A stretch of 64,000 bases of DNA from Phocoena phocoena (taxonomy: Eukaryota > Chordata > Mammalia > Artiodactyla > Phocoenidae), in NCBI RefSeq assembly GCF_963924675.1, contig NC_089220.1:58290639-58354638 (forward strand), in the 5' to 3' direction. A model generated the notes under the pieces. That model did not search any database and was not told where the DNA came from. It worked only from the letters and a program-made list of their open reading frames with translations. How positions within the stretch are numbered: the stretch's first letter is position 1; each line of letters starts with the position of its first letter. The translations under genes and the position numbers were made by a program. Of this stretch, positions 22,401-33,207 are shown in pieces.

Positions 22401-23884
22401 AAATCTAAACTCTAACGACAAACTGTCAGGAAGAAATTAAGAAAACAATCCCATTTACAACCACATGAAAAAGAATAAAATACCTAGGAATAAACCTAAT
22501 TAAGGATGTAAAAGACCCATACTCAGAAAACTATAAGACACTGATGAAAGAAACTGAAGGCAACACATACAGATGCAAAGATATACAGTGCTCATGGACT
22601 GGAAGAATTAATATTGTTAAAATGCCCATACTACCCAAGGCCATCTATCAATACATATTCAATGTACTCCTTATCAGAATACCAATGGCATTTTTAACAG
22701 AACTAGAACAAATAATTCTAAAACTTGTCTGGAAACACAAAAGACCCCAAATCAATCTTGAGGAAGAAGAACAAAGCTGGCGATATCAAGCTCCCTGACT
22801 TCTAACACTACAAAACTACAGTAATCAAAATAGTACTGGCGCAAAAACAGGCACACAGATCAATGGAACAGAATAGAGAGCCCAGAAATAGAGACACATA
22901 GATCAATGGAATACTTATATGGGCAAATAATGTATGACAAAGGAGGCAGGAATATACAATGGAAAAAAGATAGCTTCTTCAATAACTGGTGTTGGGAAAA
23001 CTGGACAGCTACATGCAAAAGAATCAAACTGGACTACTTTCTCACACCACATATAAAAATACAATCAAGATCGATTAAAAACTTAAATGAAAGTTGCAAA
23101 ACCATAAAACTTCTAGAAGAAAACATTGGAAGTACACTCTTTGAAATCAGTCTTAGCAAAAATATTTTGGACCTGACTTCAAAGGCAAGGGAAACAAAAG
23201 CAAAAATAAACAAATGGGATTGTATCAAAATAAAAAGGCTTTGCTTAGTGATGGAAACTATCAACAAAACAAAAAAGCCTGCCTACTAAATGGGAGAATA
23301 AGTTTGCAAATGATATATCCTATATCAGGTTAATAGCCAAAAGTATACCAAAACTTGTACAACTCAACTTCAAAAACACAAACTACCTTATTAAACAAAT
23401 AGGCAGAGGATATGAATAAACATTTTTCCAAAGAAGACATATAGCTGGGGAAGAGGCACATGAAAAGATGTGCAATATCACTAATCATGAGGGAAATACC
23501 AATCAAAACAATAATGCGATATATCACCTTACACCTGTCAGAGTGACTATTTTTAAAAAGATAAGAGGTAATAAGTATTGATGAGGATGTGGTGAAAAGG
23601 GAACACTTGGGCACTGTTGGTGGGAATGTAAATTGGTTCAGCCACTGTGGAAGACAGTATGGGAATTCCTCAAAAAATTAAAAATAGAATTACCATATGA
23701 CCTAGCAATTCCACTTCTGGGTGTTTATCCAAAGAAAACAAAAACACTAATTAGAAAAGGTATATGCATCCCTATGTTCATTGCAGCATTATTCACAATA
23801 GCCAAGATTTGGAAGAAATCTAAATGCCCATCAATAGATGAATGGATAAAGATGTGGCATATATATACAAACATAACAAATTAG
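22401..23884 (+). pseudogene. Broken L1 ORF2, C-terminal part
   Basis: The second part of the old L1 ORF2, recognisable by comparison with the intact copy. Pieces are readable at 22544-22798 (post-RT region, WKHKRPQ), 22906-23289 (WCWENW, KETKAKINKWD) and 23633-23884 (WNRMW-like region with [14 protein letters not shown]). Frameshifts and stops separate them. In the knuckle region TGATGAGGATGTGG replaces TGCTGGAGAGGGTGTGG near 23580, so the first Cys codon has become a stop. Confidence 0.88.
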
Positions 23885-24440
23885 AAACAGAGTCATAGAT
23901 ACAGAGAACAAATAGGTGGTTGCCAGAGAGTAGGGAGATGCGGGGAGGAGAGATATAGGTGAGGGACATTAAAACCTACCAATTTCCAGTTGCAAAATAA
24001 ATGAGTCACGGGTATGAAATGTACAGTGTGGGGGGAATATAGCCAATAATTATGTAATATATTTATATGGTGATGGATGTAACTAGACTTATCATGGTGA
24101 TCATTTTGAAATGTATAGAAATACTGAATCACTATGCTGTGTAATAGGAACTAATGTAGGTCATTTACTCTTCAAAAGGAAACCAACACAAACAAAGAAA
24201 CACATAGAAAAGAGATCAGATGTGTGCTCCCCAGAGGTAGGGGGGTAGGTGGCAGAGGAATTGGAAGAACGTAAACAAAAGGTACAAACTTCCAGTTATA
24301 GTATAAATAAGTACTGGGGTATAATGTACAACATGATAAATATAATTAACACTGCTATATGTCATAAATGAAAGTTATTAAGAGATCAATCTGGAAATCT
24401 CACCACAAGGAAACAATACATGTTTAAAAATTTCTTAAAT
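22401..24440 (+). mobile_element. Older L1, 3' half, beyond the nested insertion
   Basis: Continues the element broken at 13334. ORF2 remnants run to about 23880, followed by a 3' UTR that seems to contain two related blocks (about 23885-24180 and 24190-24420). Each has an AACTTCCAGTTA-like or AATTTCCAGTTG segment and a CATAGA(T/A)A(C/A)AGAG-type beginning. Such 3' ends are typical of older mammalian-wide L1 subfamilies. I found no clear target-site duplication, as expected for an old insertion. Confidence 0.82.
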
Positions 24441-27400
24441 TTTTAAATTTAAAATTTTTTTAACATTCATATGTGAGAAGAGAGATTCCTAGTTTTGAAA
24501 GAATGGAGTGTTTACCATTCACTTCTCTCAAAAGTCCATTGTAGTAAGTGTACATTCAAAATTTACTTTGTGGAAAACAAAATAGATGGTATTTAAAGAT
24601 AATTTATAACAGCAGAAACCACAACTCCATAAATACACTAAAGAAGGTTATGGTGAATTTGAGAGCATTTATTCCTGTGTAAGCTCTGAGAGGATCTAAA
24701 TTTAGAACAGGCAAAAGAGAGGGAGTGGGCAATAAATCTGTTGGCAAGATAATATTAAATTTATGAGTTGCCTATACATACCATTATTTTACCAGTTTAC
24801 CCATGCACCACAGCATCTGTCAACTATACTCTGAGTTTTTCTAAACAAAATTAATATTTGTCTTTGGACAATATTCAGTTTTTTATTGGAGGTAAAGCAT
24901 AAAGAAGATAAAAGCTAGAGATAACTTTGGTCATTCATAATGAAAATATGGAATGCGGGAGAAAAAGTAGTTCTATTCAGATATAAAGACCATTAAAGTA
25001 CTCTATAACCAGAAAATAAAAGTTTCTTCTTTTTAAAAATGTCAGGTCATAAATGTAAATATAATCTATGACAGCTACCTATGTACTAATTGATAATACA
25101 TTCTTAATTTGTAAGTGTGAATTTAGACTCGGCTCATACTTGAGAAAACCATTAGATACAAATAGAAAGAAAATTATTGAAAAATAAATCAATCAAATAA
25201 AAGTGCTAACCCTACAGATGAAAGAAACACAATACAAAGAATCATATATAATTCGCTAACCCTGCAGATGAAAGAAACACAATACAAGGAATCATATATA
25301 ATTAGAACATAAATTTAGTTACTTAGAAAGAGTCTAGAGTATATTGCCTACAAAAACAAGAATGAGTTGCTGTGAAATAAGCACTATTAGAGAATAAAAG
25401 ATTTAATTGTCAATGTATAATATATTTACATATGTAGTTATAGGACAAGTGAAGACAATCTTACCAGGACTTTTTGCAATGAGAAGCCCAATTTAGATAC
25501 TAATATTCCAAATGTGTCAAGAACAGATCTACCAAGCCTCAAAAATCTTAAATTCTAAACTGTTTATACCAGCACAAGGAAACAGAAAAACTTCAACTTG
25601 TACATATACAACTTAATTTAGAGACACTCATAGTTGGTTCCAGGGTCTAAAATTATTCTTTTTTAATGAAGGTGATATAATTCATCTTATTATGAAACAA
25701 AAGAACAACAAAAGTAAGTATGTAGTTTTATTCATTCAAAAAAATGTATTGAGCAGAATACCTGAACTTGAGGTAATAAGGGAACTAGGGGGAAAAAATC
25801 TCTGCTTAGTTAGGTACACTTAAATTACATGCAAAAAATATTGAAAAACTGTAACTGTTATTTGTAATCATATTGTATTTGGTGATATAAAAGCATAATC
25901 TGAGAAATGTTAACCTAATGATAGAGATGAGGAAGTTAGAGCAAAAACCAGAAGAGGAGAAATTCATTAGATAAAGGAAGAGAAACATTCTAGAAAGAGG
26001 AAACAGCATATGTAAAGGCACTTACAGTGAGATTGGATGTATGAGGAACAGGTAGAAAAGGCAGGAAGTGGCCAGATCATGCAAAGCCATCCACCATATT
26101 AATGATTTGTCTTTTTGTCCTGGGAGCATAGCAAACTTATTGAGGTACTTCAATCAGGTATAAAGGTCATGGGCACTGGTGTCAGCAATATAACCATACT
26201 TATATTTCTATAACATAACTCTGCCTGCTTTTAGGTGACTGTATTAAGGGTAGGCATGAATTGGCATCCTATTGCATTGCCAGCCTAGGGTCCTGGAGAT
26301 GGGGATGCCTGGCCGTCTGAAACCATCCTTCCTTGACATATTCACTAGCTGTGCATGAAGGAGGAATCAAAGCCTTAGATCACTAAAATTATTAGTCATA
26401 TTATAACTTAGTATGTACTACAAATATGTTCACTTATATTAATCAGAAAATGAAAAAATAATGTACCAATGAGGACAATATCAAAAACTCTTACACTTTT
26501 ATCATTGATGAATAACTGTTTTACTTGAGAGTGATTCTGAAGAATGTTCAATTAGATCTGTCTGTGTGATCAAATATTATCCTTCCTTTTCCAGAAAAAA
26601 ATCTCCCTGTCAGGTCACTGTTTTCCGTAGCTTGGATAAAAGCTTAGTTCCTGATTTGATGCTCAGATTCATTAAATTCAAACTCTAACTATATAGCTTC
26701 TTCCTTTCAATTAGGAAACTGACATATTTTCAAGTATTATCCTTCGGAGTGGGGATAACTTGGCTGGTAAAAACTTTTAGGTTCTTGGAAAATCCTGAAT
26801 GCAAACATAATGTTGGCAATTCCTATACAAAACTGGAAAAAGCAAAGATCAAAAACCAAAAACATATCTGGGGAAAATTACTCCCAGAACTAATTTTATA
26901 ACAGAGATAATATTTTATTAAATGATCTCAAAGAATTTGAGATTTTAGAACTCATAAAATATGTTAATGATTCATAACCAGATAAAAGAGCTTGATTGAT
27001 CTCTTCAATCTCCATTATCCACTTTACTAGCTGTATTTAGATTTTAGGCATGAGAGTAGAAGATTGAGTTGCTCCCAAAACTTCAGAGGCTGAGAATGTT
27101 ATAAAGCAATTCTGACATAATTTTCTCCACTTGTCCCTTATTCACTCTTTTTAGATAATAGATAGGCAAGCTATAGAGCAAGCTTATGAGAGAAATTTGA
27201 GTAATATCCCTGAGGACACATGTGCTCATTGTATACCAGTATATTCCATATCATGCACTTAATACCATCTATAAGAAAGTAATGGCAGTGACAATTTCCC
27301 CAGAGATGATACAGGTGCCTGCTGAGATGGATCCTCAACGGGCTGGTGTTTGGCCTATGCTATGATCCCACAGGGTGGCTGACGAACAACAAACTGCTCC

Positions 27401-27695
27401 TAATGCCACAAGTAGCATCCCCCTGCACTAACAGTGATCCCTCCTACTGCTGTGTACAAGCACAGCTGAAGAAGCTTTTGCTGTTCCTACGGCAGCCAGC
27501 AGTTTGAGTTTCAACTTTTTTCAAAATTTTATTTTGTCTTTCACTCATAGTTAGGAAGCTATTTTGAAATCCTAGGCAAGAAAGGGGAAGGTCACGCTGT
27601 GGCTTTTGTGGCAGCCATAAGCACTAAACTAAATCCAAAAGGCCTTTTGAGCCTGAGGGATGCATTGCAGCATATGGGCTTCTTCCTGTCATTGC
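24441..27695. other. AT-rich non-coding stretch
   Basis: No supported gene. It contains a recent 50-bp tandem duplication (25205-25304). About 25990-26200 has the texture of an old dispersed repeat (CTAGAAAGAGGAAACAGCATATGTAAAGGC and so on in that style), but I cannot assign it. Confidence 0.55.
25205..25304. repeat. 50-bp tandem duplication, two copies
   Basis: Units 25205-25254 and 25255-25304 begin GCTAACCCT(A/G)CAGATG and end CATATATAATT. I count only two or three differences between them, so the duplication is fairly recent. Confidence 0.88.
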
Positions 27696-27925
27696 TTCTT
27701 TTTTTTTTTTTTAACATCTTTATTGGAGTATAATTGCTTTACAATGGTGTGTTAGTGTCTGCTTTATAACAAAGTAAATCAGCTATACATATACATATAT
27801 CCCCATATCTCTTCCCTCTTGCGTCTCCCTCCCTCCCACCCTCCCTATCCCACCCCTCTAAGTAGTCACAAACCACCGAGCTGATCTCCCTGTGCTATGT
27901 GGCTGCTTCCCACTAGCTATCTACC
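27696..27925 (-). mobile_element. L1 3' end, minus strand
   Basis: The T-run at 27696-27712 is the poly(A) tail read from the other strand. It is followed by AACATCTTTATTGGAG (the complement of the L1 end CTCCAATAAAGATGTT) and the G-rich tract as C-rich sequence (CTCCCTCCCTCCCACCCTCCC). L1 similarity stops near 27925. Only the 3' UTR is present. I saw no convincing target-site duplication. Confidence 0.88.
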
Positions 27926-29714
27926 ATCAGGCAGCTTTTCTAGGTCAGGCTCAGGCAGCTTTCTAGAGGATGCTGATTAAGAGCATGTTTCATTCTGGTA
28001 TCTGGATTTTACTGGCAGCCTGTGTTCCATAGATACATACTTTTCTTTGTACCTTTATTTGATGTCAAGTGTATTCATAATTAAGCCACTTTTTTGTACA
28101 CTCCTTAAACATTCCATTTCAAATCACATTTTGGTAACTAAAATTTTAATGGTAATGAAAAGCTTCTGCTGTGGCAAAGCTATTGTGCTATTGGGTAAAA
28201 ATCTATAATAGCAAAATTATACAGCATCATCTAGAAAACTAAGATTCAAGTCTGAGCAAACTACCAACCAAGGACAAATTAATAACTATATCCTCACCTA
28301 AAACATTTATATAATTTACTTGCACTTGTACAAAAAGACTGATAATAATTTTATAAAGAAATTTGACTTTATAAGAGAGAGAGATCCTATTGATTCTATT
28401 TCGCTGGAGAAATATACATTCTCTCTTCTCCACCCTAGTCTCTATCCCAGGAGACTGACCCATGTGAACTTCATCAAAAGGCTCCCTTTCACTCTGGCTT
28501 CTGACAGAGCTCAGCTAACTAGGGGACTTGTCAAGAGATTGAAGGAAAGGAGGAGAGTGAGGTTAGGTATGCCTCCCTTTGGCTCTCTTCCTGCTGAGTA
28601 GCCACTGTATAACAGTGTCCCTTTACTGAAGGTCACTTCTTTCCGAATGCCCCTCTGTATATGACTCTCTCTTGGTTTCCAGGAACCACTTCCACCTCTC
28701 ATTCTTTCTAGCCCCAGGTTGGTTACAATTCCACTAAAGCACAATGGCACTGATCTATTCTCTGTAGCACCCCTATAATGGGTCTACACTTTGGTATAAT
28801 AGTCCTTTTATTAAAATCTCTCTTTAGTTTGCCTTTGTTGAGTGTGCCCCTGGCTTTGGGTGGGACCCCACTGATACACATGGTAACAGAAACCCTCTTA
28901 AGTTGCTCTCTTTGTTTTGTCTATATTATTTTATTAATGATGATGGGGCCATTTAGAGATCATCCTTTCTTAAGTGATATAGGAAATAGTCTTCTCCATA
29001 TTTTACATGAGTAATCTCCTTAATAAAAGGAGGTTAAGAAAATAACTTTTGCCCTAGATAGTAGAAGATCATTTTCTACACATTTCCTAGTTAAAATTAT
29101 AATGATATCAAATTTCAAAGGACTTATATGTGATTTCATTTGGTTTTCAGGGGGAAAAAAAGCTATCAAGAGATCCTTAGAATGTACCCGACTTTCATTA
29201 CTTATTATAAATAACACAAATTTAATGAATAATTAAATTATATTTCCCAAGGAATAATGAATGAGATAGTGATACTAAAGGGATTAAATGTGTCTCAATA
29301 TTCAATAGTTTCAGCCTCCAGCTACTCTTTAATATGTCAAAAATACAAATACATGTATATGCCACATGAATTTATAGAGTAATATAAAAGGCAATTCTAG
29401 TGTAACTTTGGAGTTTATTTCATAATTAAAACACATCCATTTTTCTATTCTTGCTATGGAATTTTACTTTCTGTTCTATATTCATATAAATTCTCTAATT
29501 TATGAAATTACTGAAGTTTTTCTGATACTGCCTTACTATTTATGGCTTTCATTTAACTGCTTAGATTTAAATAAATATTTTTTTCACTTCTGGTAGAAGC
29601 TGTACATTTTAAGTTTTAGTCAATTTTGTTTTCTGATAATATATTCTTCTTACTTGTATTTCACTAATTCCTTTAAGGAAAATGTAGAGCCCTTATAATA
29701 AAACATGACATCTT
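27926..29714. other. Non-coding stretch
   Basis: No supported gene or RNA. Frames at 28320-28601 and 28511-28750 overlap on opposite strands and show no domain, so I treat them as chance. Confidence 0.55.
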
Positions 29715-29730
29715 AAAAATAATTGCTATG
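29715..29730. repeat. SINE target-site duplication, left copy
   Basis: AAAAATAATTGCTATG pairs with AAAAATATTTGCTATG at 30083-30098. Confidence 0.8.
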
Positions 29731-30082
29731 GGGACTTCGCTGGTGGCACAGTGGTTAGGAACCTGTCTGCCAATGCAGGGGACACAGGTTTGATCCCTGA
29801 TCCAGGAAGATCCCACATGCCACGGAGCAACTAAGTCAGTACACCACAACTAATGAGCCTGTGCTCTAGAGCCCACAAGCCACAACTACTGAGCCTGCGT
29901 GCTACAACTACTGGAGCCCGTGCTCCGCAACAAGAGAAGCCACCCAATGAGAAGCCCACTCACCACAACAAAGAGTAACCCCTGCTCGCCACAACTAGAG
30001 AAAGCCCGCGCACAGCAATGAAGACCCAATGCAGCCAAAACTAAATAAATAAATAAAATAAATTAAAAATAAATAAATAAAT
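29731..30082 (+). mobile_element. CHR-type tRNA-derived SINE, long form
   Basis: Starts GGGACTTCGCTGGTGGCACAG, has a B-box-like GGTTTGATCCC near 29787 and a long body of CACAACTACTGAGCC-type sequence, and ends in an (AAAT/TAAA)n tail. It is a relative of the tRNA-Glu-derived CHR SINE family of whales and hippopotamuses. Near-identical 16-base flanks (AAAAATAATTGCTATG at 29715 and AAAAATATTTGCTATG at 30083, two mismatches) are the target-site duplication. It is a SINE and not a tRNA gene. Confidence 0.9.
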
Positions 30083-30098
30083 AAAAATATTTGCTATG
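30083..30098. repeat. SINE target-site duplication, right copy
   Basis: AAAAATATTTGCTATG, a diverged copy of the left flank with two mismatches. Confidence 0.8.
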
Positions 30099-30827
30099 CC
30101 TTAGTTTGTATACTTTCCTTTTTTGTAGTTCCTGACACAGTTTGAAAATAGTGATTATGCTCCTTGAAATAATGGGTATAATTATGTAATTTAATGTACT
30201 ATATTATAATATTTATATATATATATTATATATTTATATTATAATAATTATAAAGTATTTGATTGGATTTAAAATCAACATTTTCTGAATTCACACACTG
30301 CATTTAGTATCAAGTTAATATGTTGATTTTCTTTTACTTCAATTCTCCTAATTTTATCTGGTTTTAAAAGTGAATTCCCATTCACCAGCTTTGTTGTTTG
30401 AAACACTTTCCCCCAACTAATATTCTCTATTCCTCTGATCTTTTTTCCATTCAATTGCTATAATCATTCTCTTTTTGTTTTGAAAAAAAAATCTTCAAAG
30501 AAACTATCCATTATATCTATATCCAATGATATTTTGTCTTCTTTATTTTTTCATTAGTTTTTTTTTTTTGGTAAGTTCTGCATATTGTTTTTTCCCTAGT
30601 ACAGTATATACTGCTTTTTCTATTTCATTTTTCACTTTAGATTTCAATTATACTGAGAATCATAATTTCTCCATTTTATAATGGAAATCAGCAGAGAATT
30701 TAACAGAGAATTCACCAAATAAGGAATAGCAGATTTTTTTCTAAGTTTTCACGTATGTGAATATGGCCAAAAAGGAAATGGCTCTATTATAATATTGAAG
30801 CCATTTAATATTGGTTTTAATAGATTC
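30099..30827. other. AT-rich non-coding stretch
   Basis: Nothing recognisable beyond an AT-dinucleotide-rich patch around 30205-30252. Confidence 0.6.
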
Positions 30828-31189
30828 TATGGACTGAATTGTGTCCCTCAAAATTCATATGTTGAAGCCATAAGTCCCAATGTAACTGTATTTAGAGATA
30901 AGACCTTTAGGAGATTATTAAGGTTAAATGAGGTTCTAAGGGCATACACCTAATCCAATAGAATTGGTAGCCTTAAAAGAATAAGAAGAGAGATCTGTGC
31001 CATGTGAGGACAAAGAGAAAAGGCAGTGTATGCAAACCAGGAAAAGAGATTTCACCAGGAATCAAATCGGCTTGTACTTTGATCTTGAACTTCCCAGCAT
31101 CTAGTACTGTGATAAAAAATTCATTTCTGTTGTTTAAGCTACCCAATTTATGGTATTTGTTATGCCAGTCCAATATGACGAATACTACA
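30828..31189 (+). mobile_element. MaLR-type solo LTR (MLT1/MST-like)
   Basis: Starts TATGGACTGAATTGTGTCCC and continues CAAAATTCATATGTTGAAGCC, then a GTACTTTGATCTTGAACTTCCCAG-type segment, and ends near TTCTGTTGTTTAAGC ... AATACTACA. This order is the signature of long terminal repeats of the ERVL-MaLR group, old non-autonomous retrovirus-like elements. I see no second LTR or internal region beside it, so it is a solo LTR. The exact subfamily is not assigned. Confidence 0.8.
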
Positions 31190-31218
31190 GATAAAGAACA
31201 TAGAAAAAATTTTGTATA

Positions 31219-31234
31219 TTTATATGTATTTTTT
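31219..31234. repeat. Target-site duplication of L1 with 3' transduction, left copy
   Basis: TTTATATGTATTTTTT matches 32348-32363 exactly. It merges with the T-run of the insert's tail (to 31237). Confidence 0.8.
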
Positions 31235-31237
31235 TTT

Positions 31238-31308
31238 CCTAAGCCAAAGAAGTTTATTAAGTTGTCAGATGGAATGACTCAAGTCCTATACAAAGTATTA
31301 TGCAAAAA
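31238..31308 (-). other. Transduced 3' flank of a source L1 (candidate)
   Basis: Unique 71-base segment between the L1 end and the final tail, with a usable poly(A) signal at 31253-31258 on the minus strand. If the interpretation is correct, this sequence marks the genomic location of the parent L1. Confidence 0.65.
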
Positions 31309-31664
31309 TTTTTAAATATCTTTATTGGAGTATAATTGCTTTAAAATGTTGTGTTAGTTTCTGCTGTCCAACAAAGTGAATCACCTATATGTATACATGT
31401 ATCCCATATCCCCTCCCTCTTGAGACTCCCTCCCACCCTCCCTATCCCACCCCTCTAGAACGTCACAAAGCATCTAACTGATCTCCCTGTGCTATGCAGC
31501 AACTTCCCACTAGCCATCCATTTTATATTTGATAGTGTATATATGTCAATGTTACTCTCTCACTTCATCCCAGCTTCCCCTTTCCCCGCTGTGTCCTCAA
31601 GACCGTTCTCTACTTCTGCATCTTTATTCCTGCCCTGCCACTAGGTTCATCAGTACCATTTATT

Positions 31665-32273
31665 TTAGATTCCATATATGTGTGTTAGCATATGGTATTT
31701 GTTTTTCTCTTTCTGACTTACTTCACTCTGTATGACAGACTCTAGGTCCATCCACCTCATTACAAATAACTCAGTTTCATTCCTTTTTATGGCTGAGTAA
31801 TATTCCATTATATATATGTGCCACATCTTCTTTATCCATTCATCTGTTGATGGACACTTAGGTTGCTTCCATGTCCTGCCTATTGTAAATAGTGTGGCAA
31901 ACAACATTGTGGTACAAGTATCTTTTTGAATTATGGTTTTCTCAGGGTATATGCCCAGTAGTGGGATTGCTAGGTCATATGGTAGCTCTATTTTTAATTC
32001 TTTAAGGAACCTCCATACTGTTCTCCATAGTGGCTGTATCAATTTACATTCCCACCAACAGTGCAGGAAGGTTCCCTTTTCTCCACATCCTCTCCAGCAT
32101 TTATTGTTTGTAGATTTTTTGATGATGGCCATTCTGACCAGTGTGAGGTGATACCTCATTCTGGTTTTGATTTGCATTTTTCTAATAATTAGGATGCTGA
32201 GCAACTTTTCATGTGTTTGTTGGCAATCTGTATATCTACTTTGGAGAAATGTCTTTTTAGGTCTTCCACCCAT
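31665..32273 (-). pseudogene. L1 ORF2 C-terminal remnant
   Basis: About 200 codons remain open on the minus strand and correspond to roughly the last 190 residues of ORF2p. CX3CX7HX4C is preserved and the normal C-terminal end HIYGI is present. It lacks the endonuclease and RT. It is listed as a remnant of the truncated L1 and is not expected to be made as a useful protein. Confidence 0.85.
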
Positions 32274-32347
32274 TTTTGGATTGTGTTGTTTTTTTTTTTT
32301 TTATATTGAGCTGCATAAGCTGCTTGTACATTTTGGAGATTAATCCT

Positions 32348-32363
32348 TTTATATGTATTTTTT
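32348..32363. repeat. Target-site duplication of L1 with 3' transduction, right copy
   Basis: TTTATATGTATTTTTT followed by AAG. The edge TTTT/AA is the L1 endonuclease consensus for a minus-strand insertion. Confidence 0.8.
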
Positions 32364-32976
32364 AAGTGAAGAATACACAATATGAAGTGTTTGTGACAAC
32401 CTGTAATTTAAATTTCTGAAATGTTATATTAGGATAAGATTTCTCTCTTATACATTGTTAACAATGAACTAAAGGTTAGTTTTCATTGAAATTTTATGTG
32501 AAAAGAACAATTTTATCATTACAAATAGTTGATCTTATCTGAATATGCATCTAGTGGAAGTATTGCCATTTTGAGTATGAAAAGAGCTATTCCTTAAACT
32601 TTGACTGGGTGTCATATAGATTGAAATGTAATATTATCAGAAAATATTGTTTTCTAAAATGCACCCTTATCTTTTTAAAAAATATAAAACTGATTTAAAA
32701 TGAAACTAAATGGTATAGGATTATTTCTTGTGTATTTTATGAAAGCCACCAACAGCAATTTAAATAAACTGAGTATTCACTGACTAAGTTTCCAAAAGGA
32801 GAATGGTAAATATTGTGCTCCCTTTACTAGAAAATAAGAACATAAGACACCCAGTGTTTCTAGCTGGAGTTTTTGGCTGAGGTAGTGCTAGACTGCCATC
32901 TGGAGACTGCTTAACCCAGATGCATCTTGAATGACTTTATTAATTTTTACATGCTTAGGGCTTTGTTGTTATTGTT
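32364..32976. other. AT-rich non-coding stretch
   Basis: I see no gene, RNA or repeat that I can name. Confidence 0.6.
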
Positions 32977-32991
32977 TGTGTCTTTATTTTT
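32977..32991. repeat. SINE target-site duplication, left copy
   Basis: TGTGTCTTTATTTTT, identical to 33193-33207. Confidence 0.92.
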
Positions 32992-33192
32992 GTTTTTTTG
33001 CGGTACACGGGTCTCTCACTGTTGTGGCCTCTCCCCTTGCGGAGCAACAGGCTCCGGACGCGCAGGCTCAGCGGCCATGGCTCACAGGCCCAGCCGCTCC
33101 GCGGCATGTGGGATCTTCCCAGACCGGGGCACGAACCCGTGTCCCCTGCATCGGCAGGCGGACTCTCAACCAGTGCACCACCAGGGAAGCCC
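32992..33192 (-). mobile_element. CHR-type SINE, short cetacean form, minus strand
   Basis: About 200 bases with the T-run at the left and the SINE head (complement GGGCTTCCCTGGTGGTGCAC) at the right. The B-box is visible as the complement of CGAACCCGTG. Perfect 15-base duplications TGTGTCTTTATTTTT (32977-32991 and 33193-33207) show a well-preserved insertion. Open frames across it are SINE artefacts. Confidence 0.92.
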
Positions 33193-33207
33193 TGTGTCTT
33201 TATTTTT
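33193..33207. repeat. SINE target-site duplication, right copy
   Basis: TGTGTCTTTATTTTT, identical to 32977-32991. The following AAA gives a TTTT/AA nick site. Confidence 0.92.

Larger units (their letters stand above)
31235..32348 (-). mobile_element. L1 3' fragment (minus) with candidate 3' transduction
   Basis: Minus-strand L1 covering the ORF2 C-terminus and 3' UTR. Its L1 3' end lies at about 31309. From there to 31238 is 71 bases of non-L1 DNA that ends, on the minus strand, with AATAAA (31258-31253) and, 15 bases later, an A-run. The whole block is framed by a 16-bp duplication whose right edge is TTTTTT/AAG, a good L1 endonuclease site. The simplest reading is that an L1 transcript ran past its own signal and carried downstream DNA along. 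The ORF2 remnant (31665-32273) still has the complete CX3CX7HX4C segment, but the copy is 5' truncated and cannot move by itself. Confidence 0.85.

Noticed and set aside
27696..27960. Target-site duplication for the short L1 end (CAGCTTT-type repeats near 27930-27965)
   Set aside because: The repeated AGGCAGCTTT motif is only on the right side and is not found before the T-run, so it is not a TSD.
29731..30082. tRNA gene
   Set aside because: It has tRNA-like promoter boxes, but the sequence is a SINE with an A-rich tail and TSD and cannot fold as a complete tRNA with normal arms.
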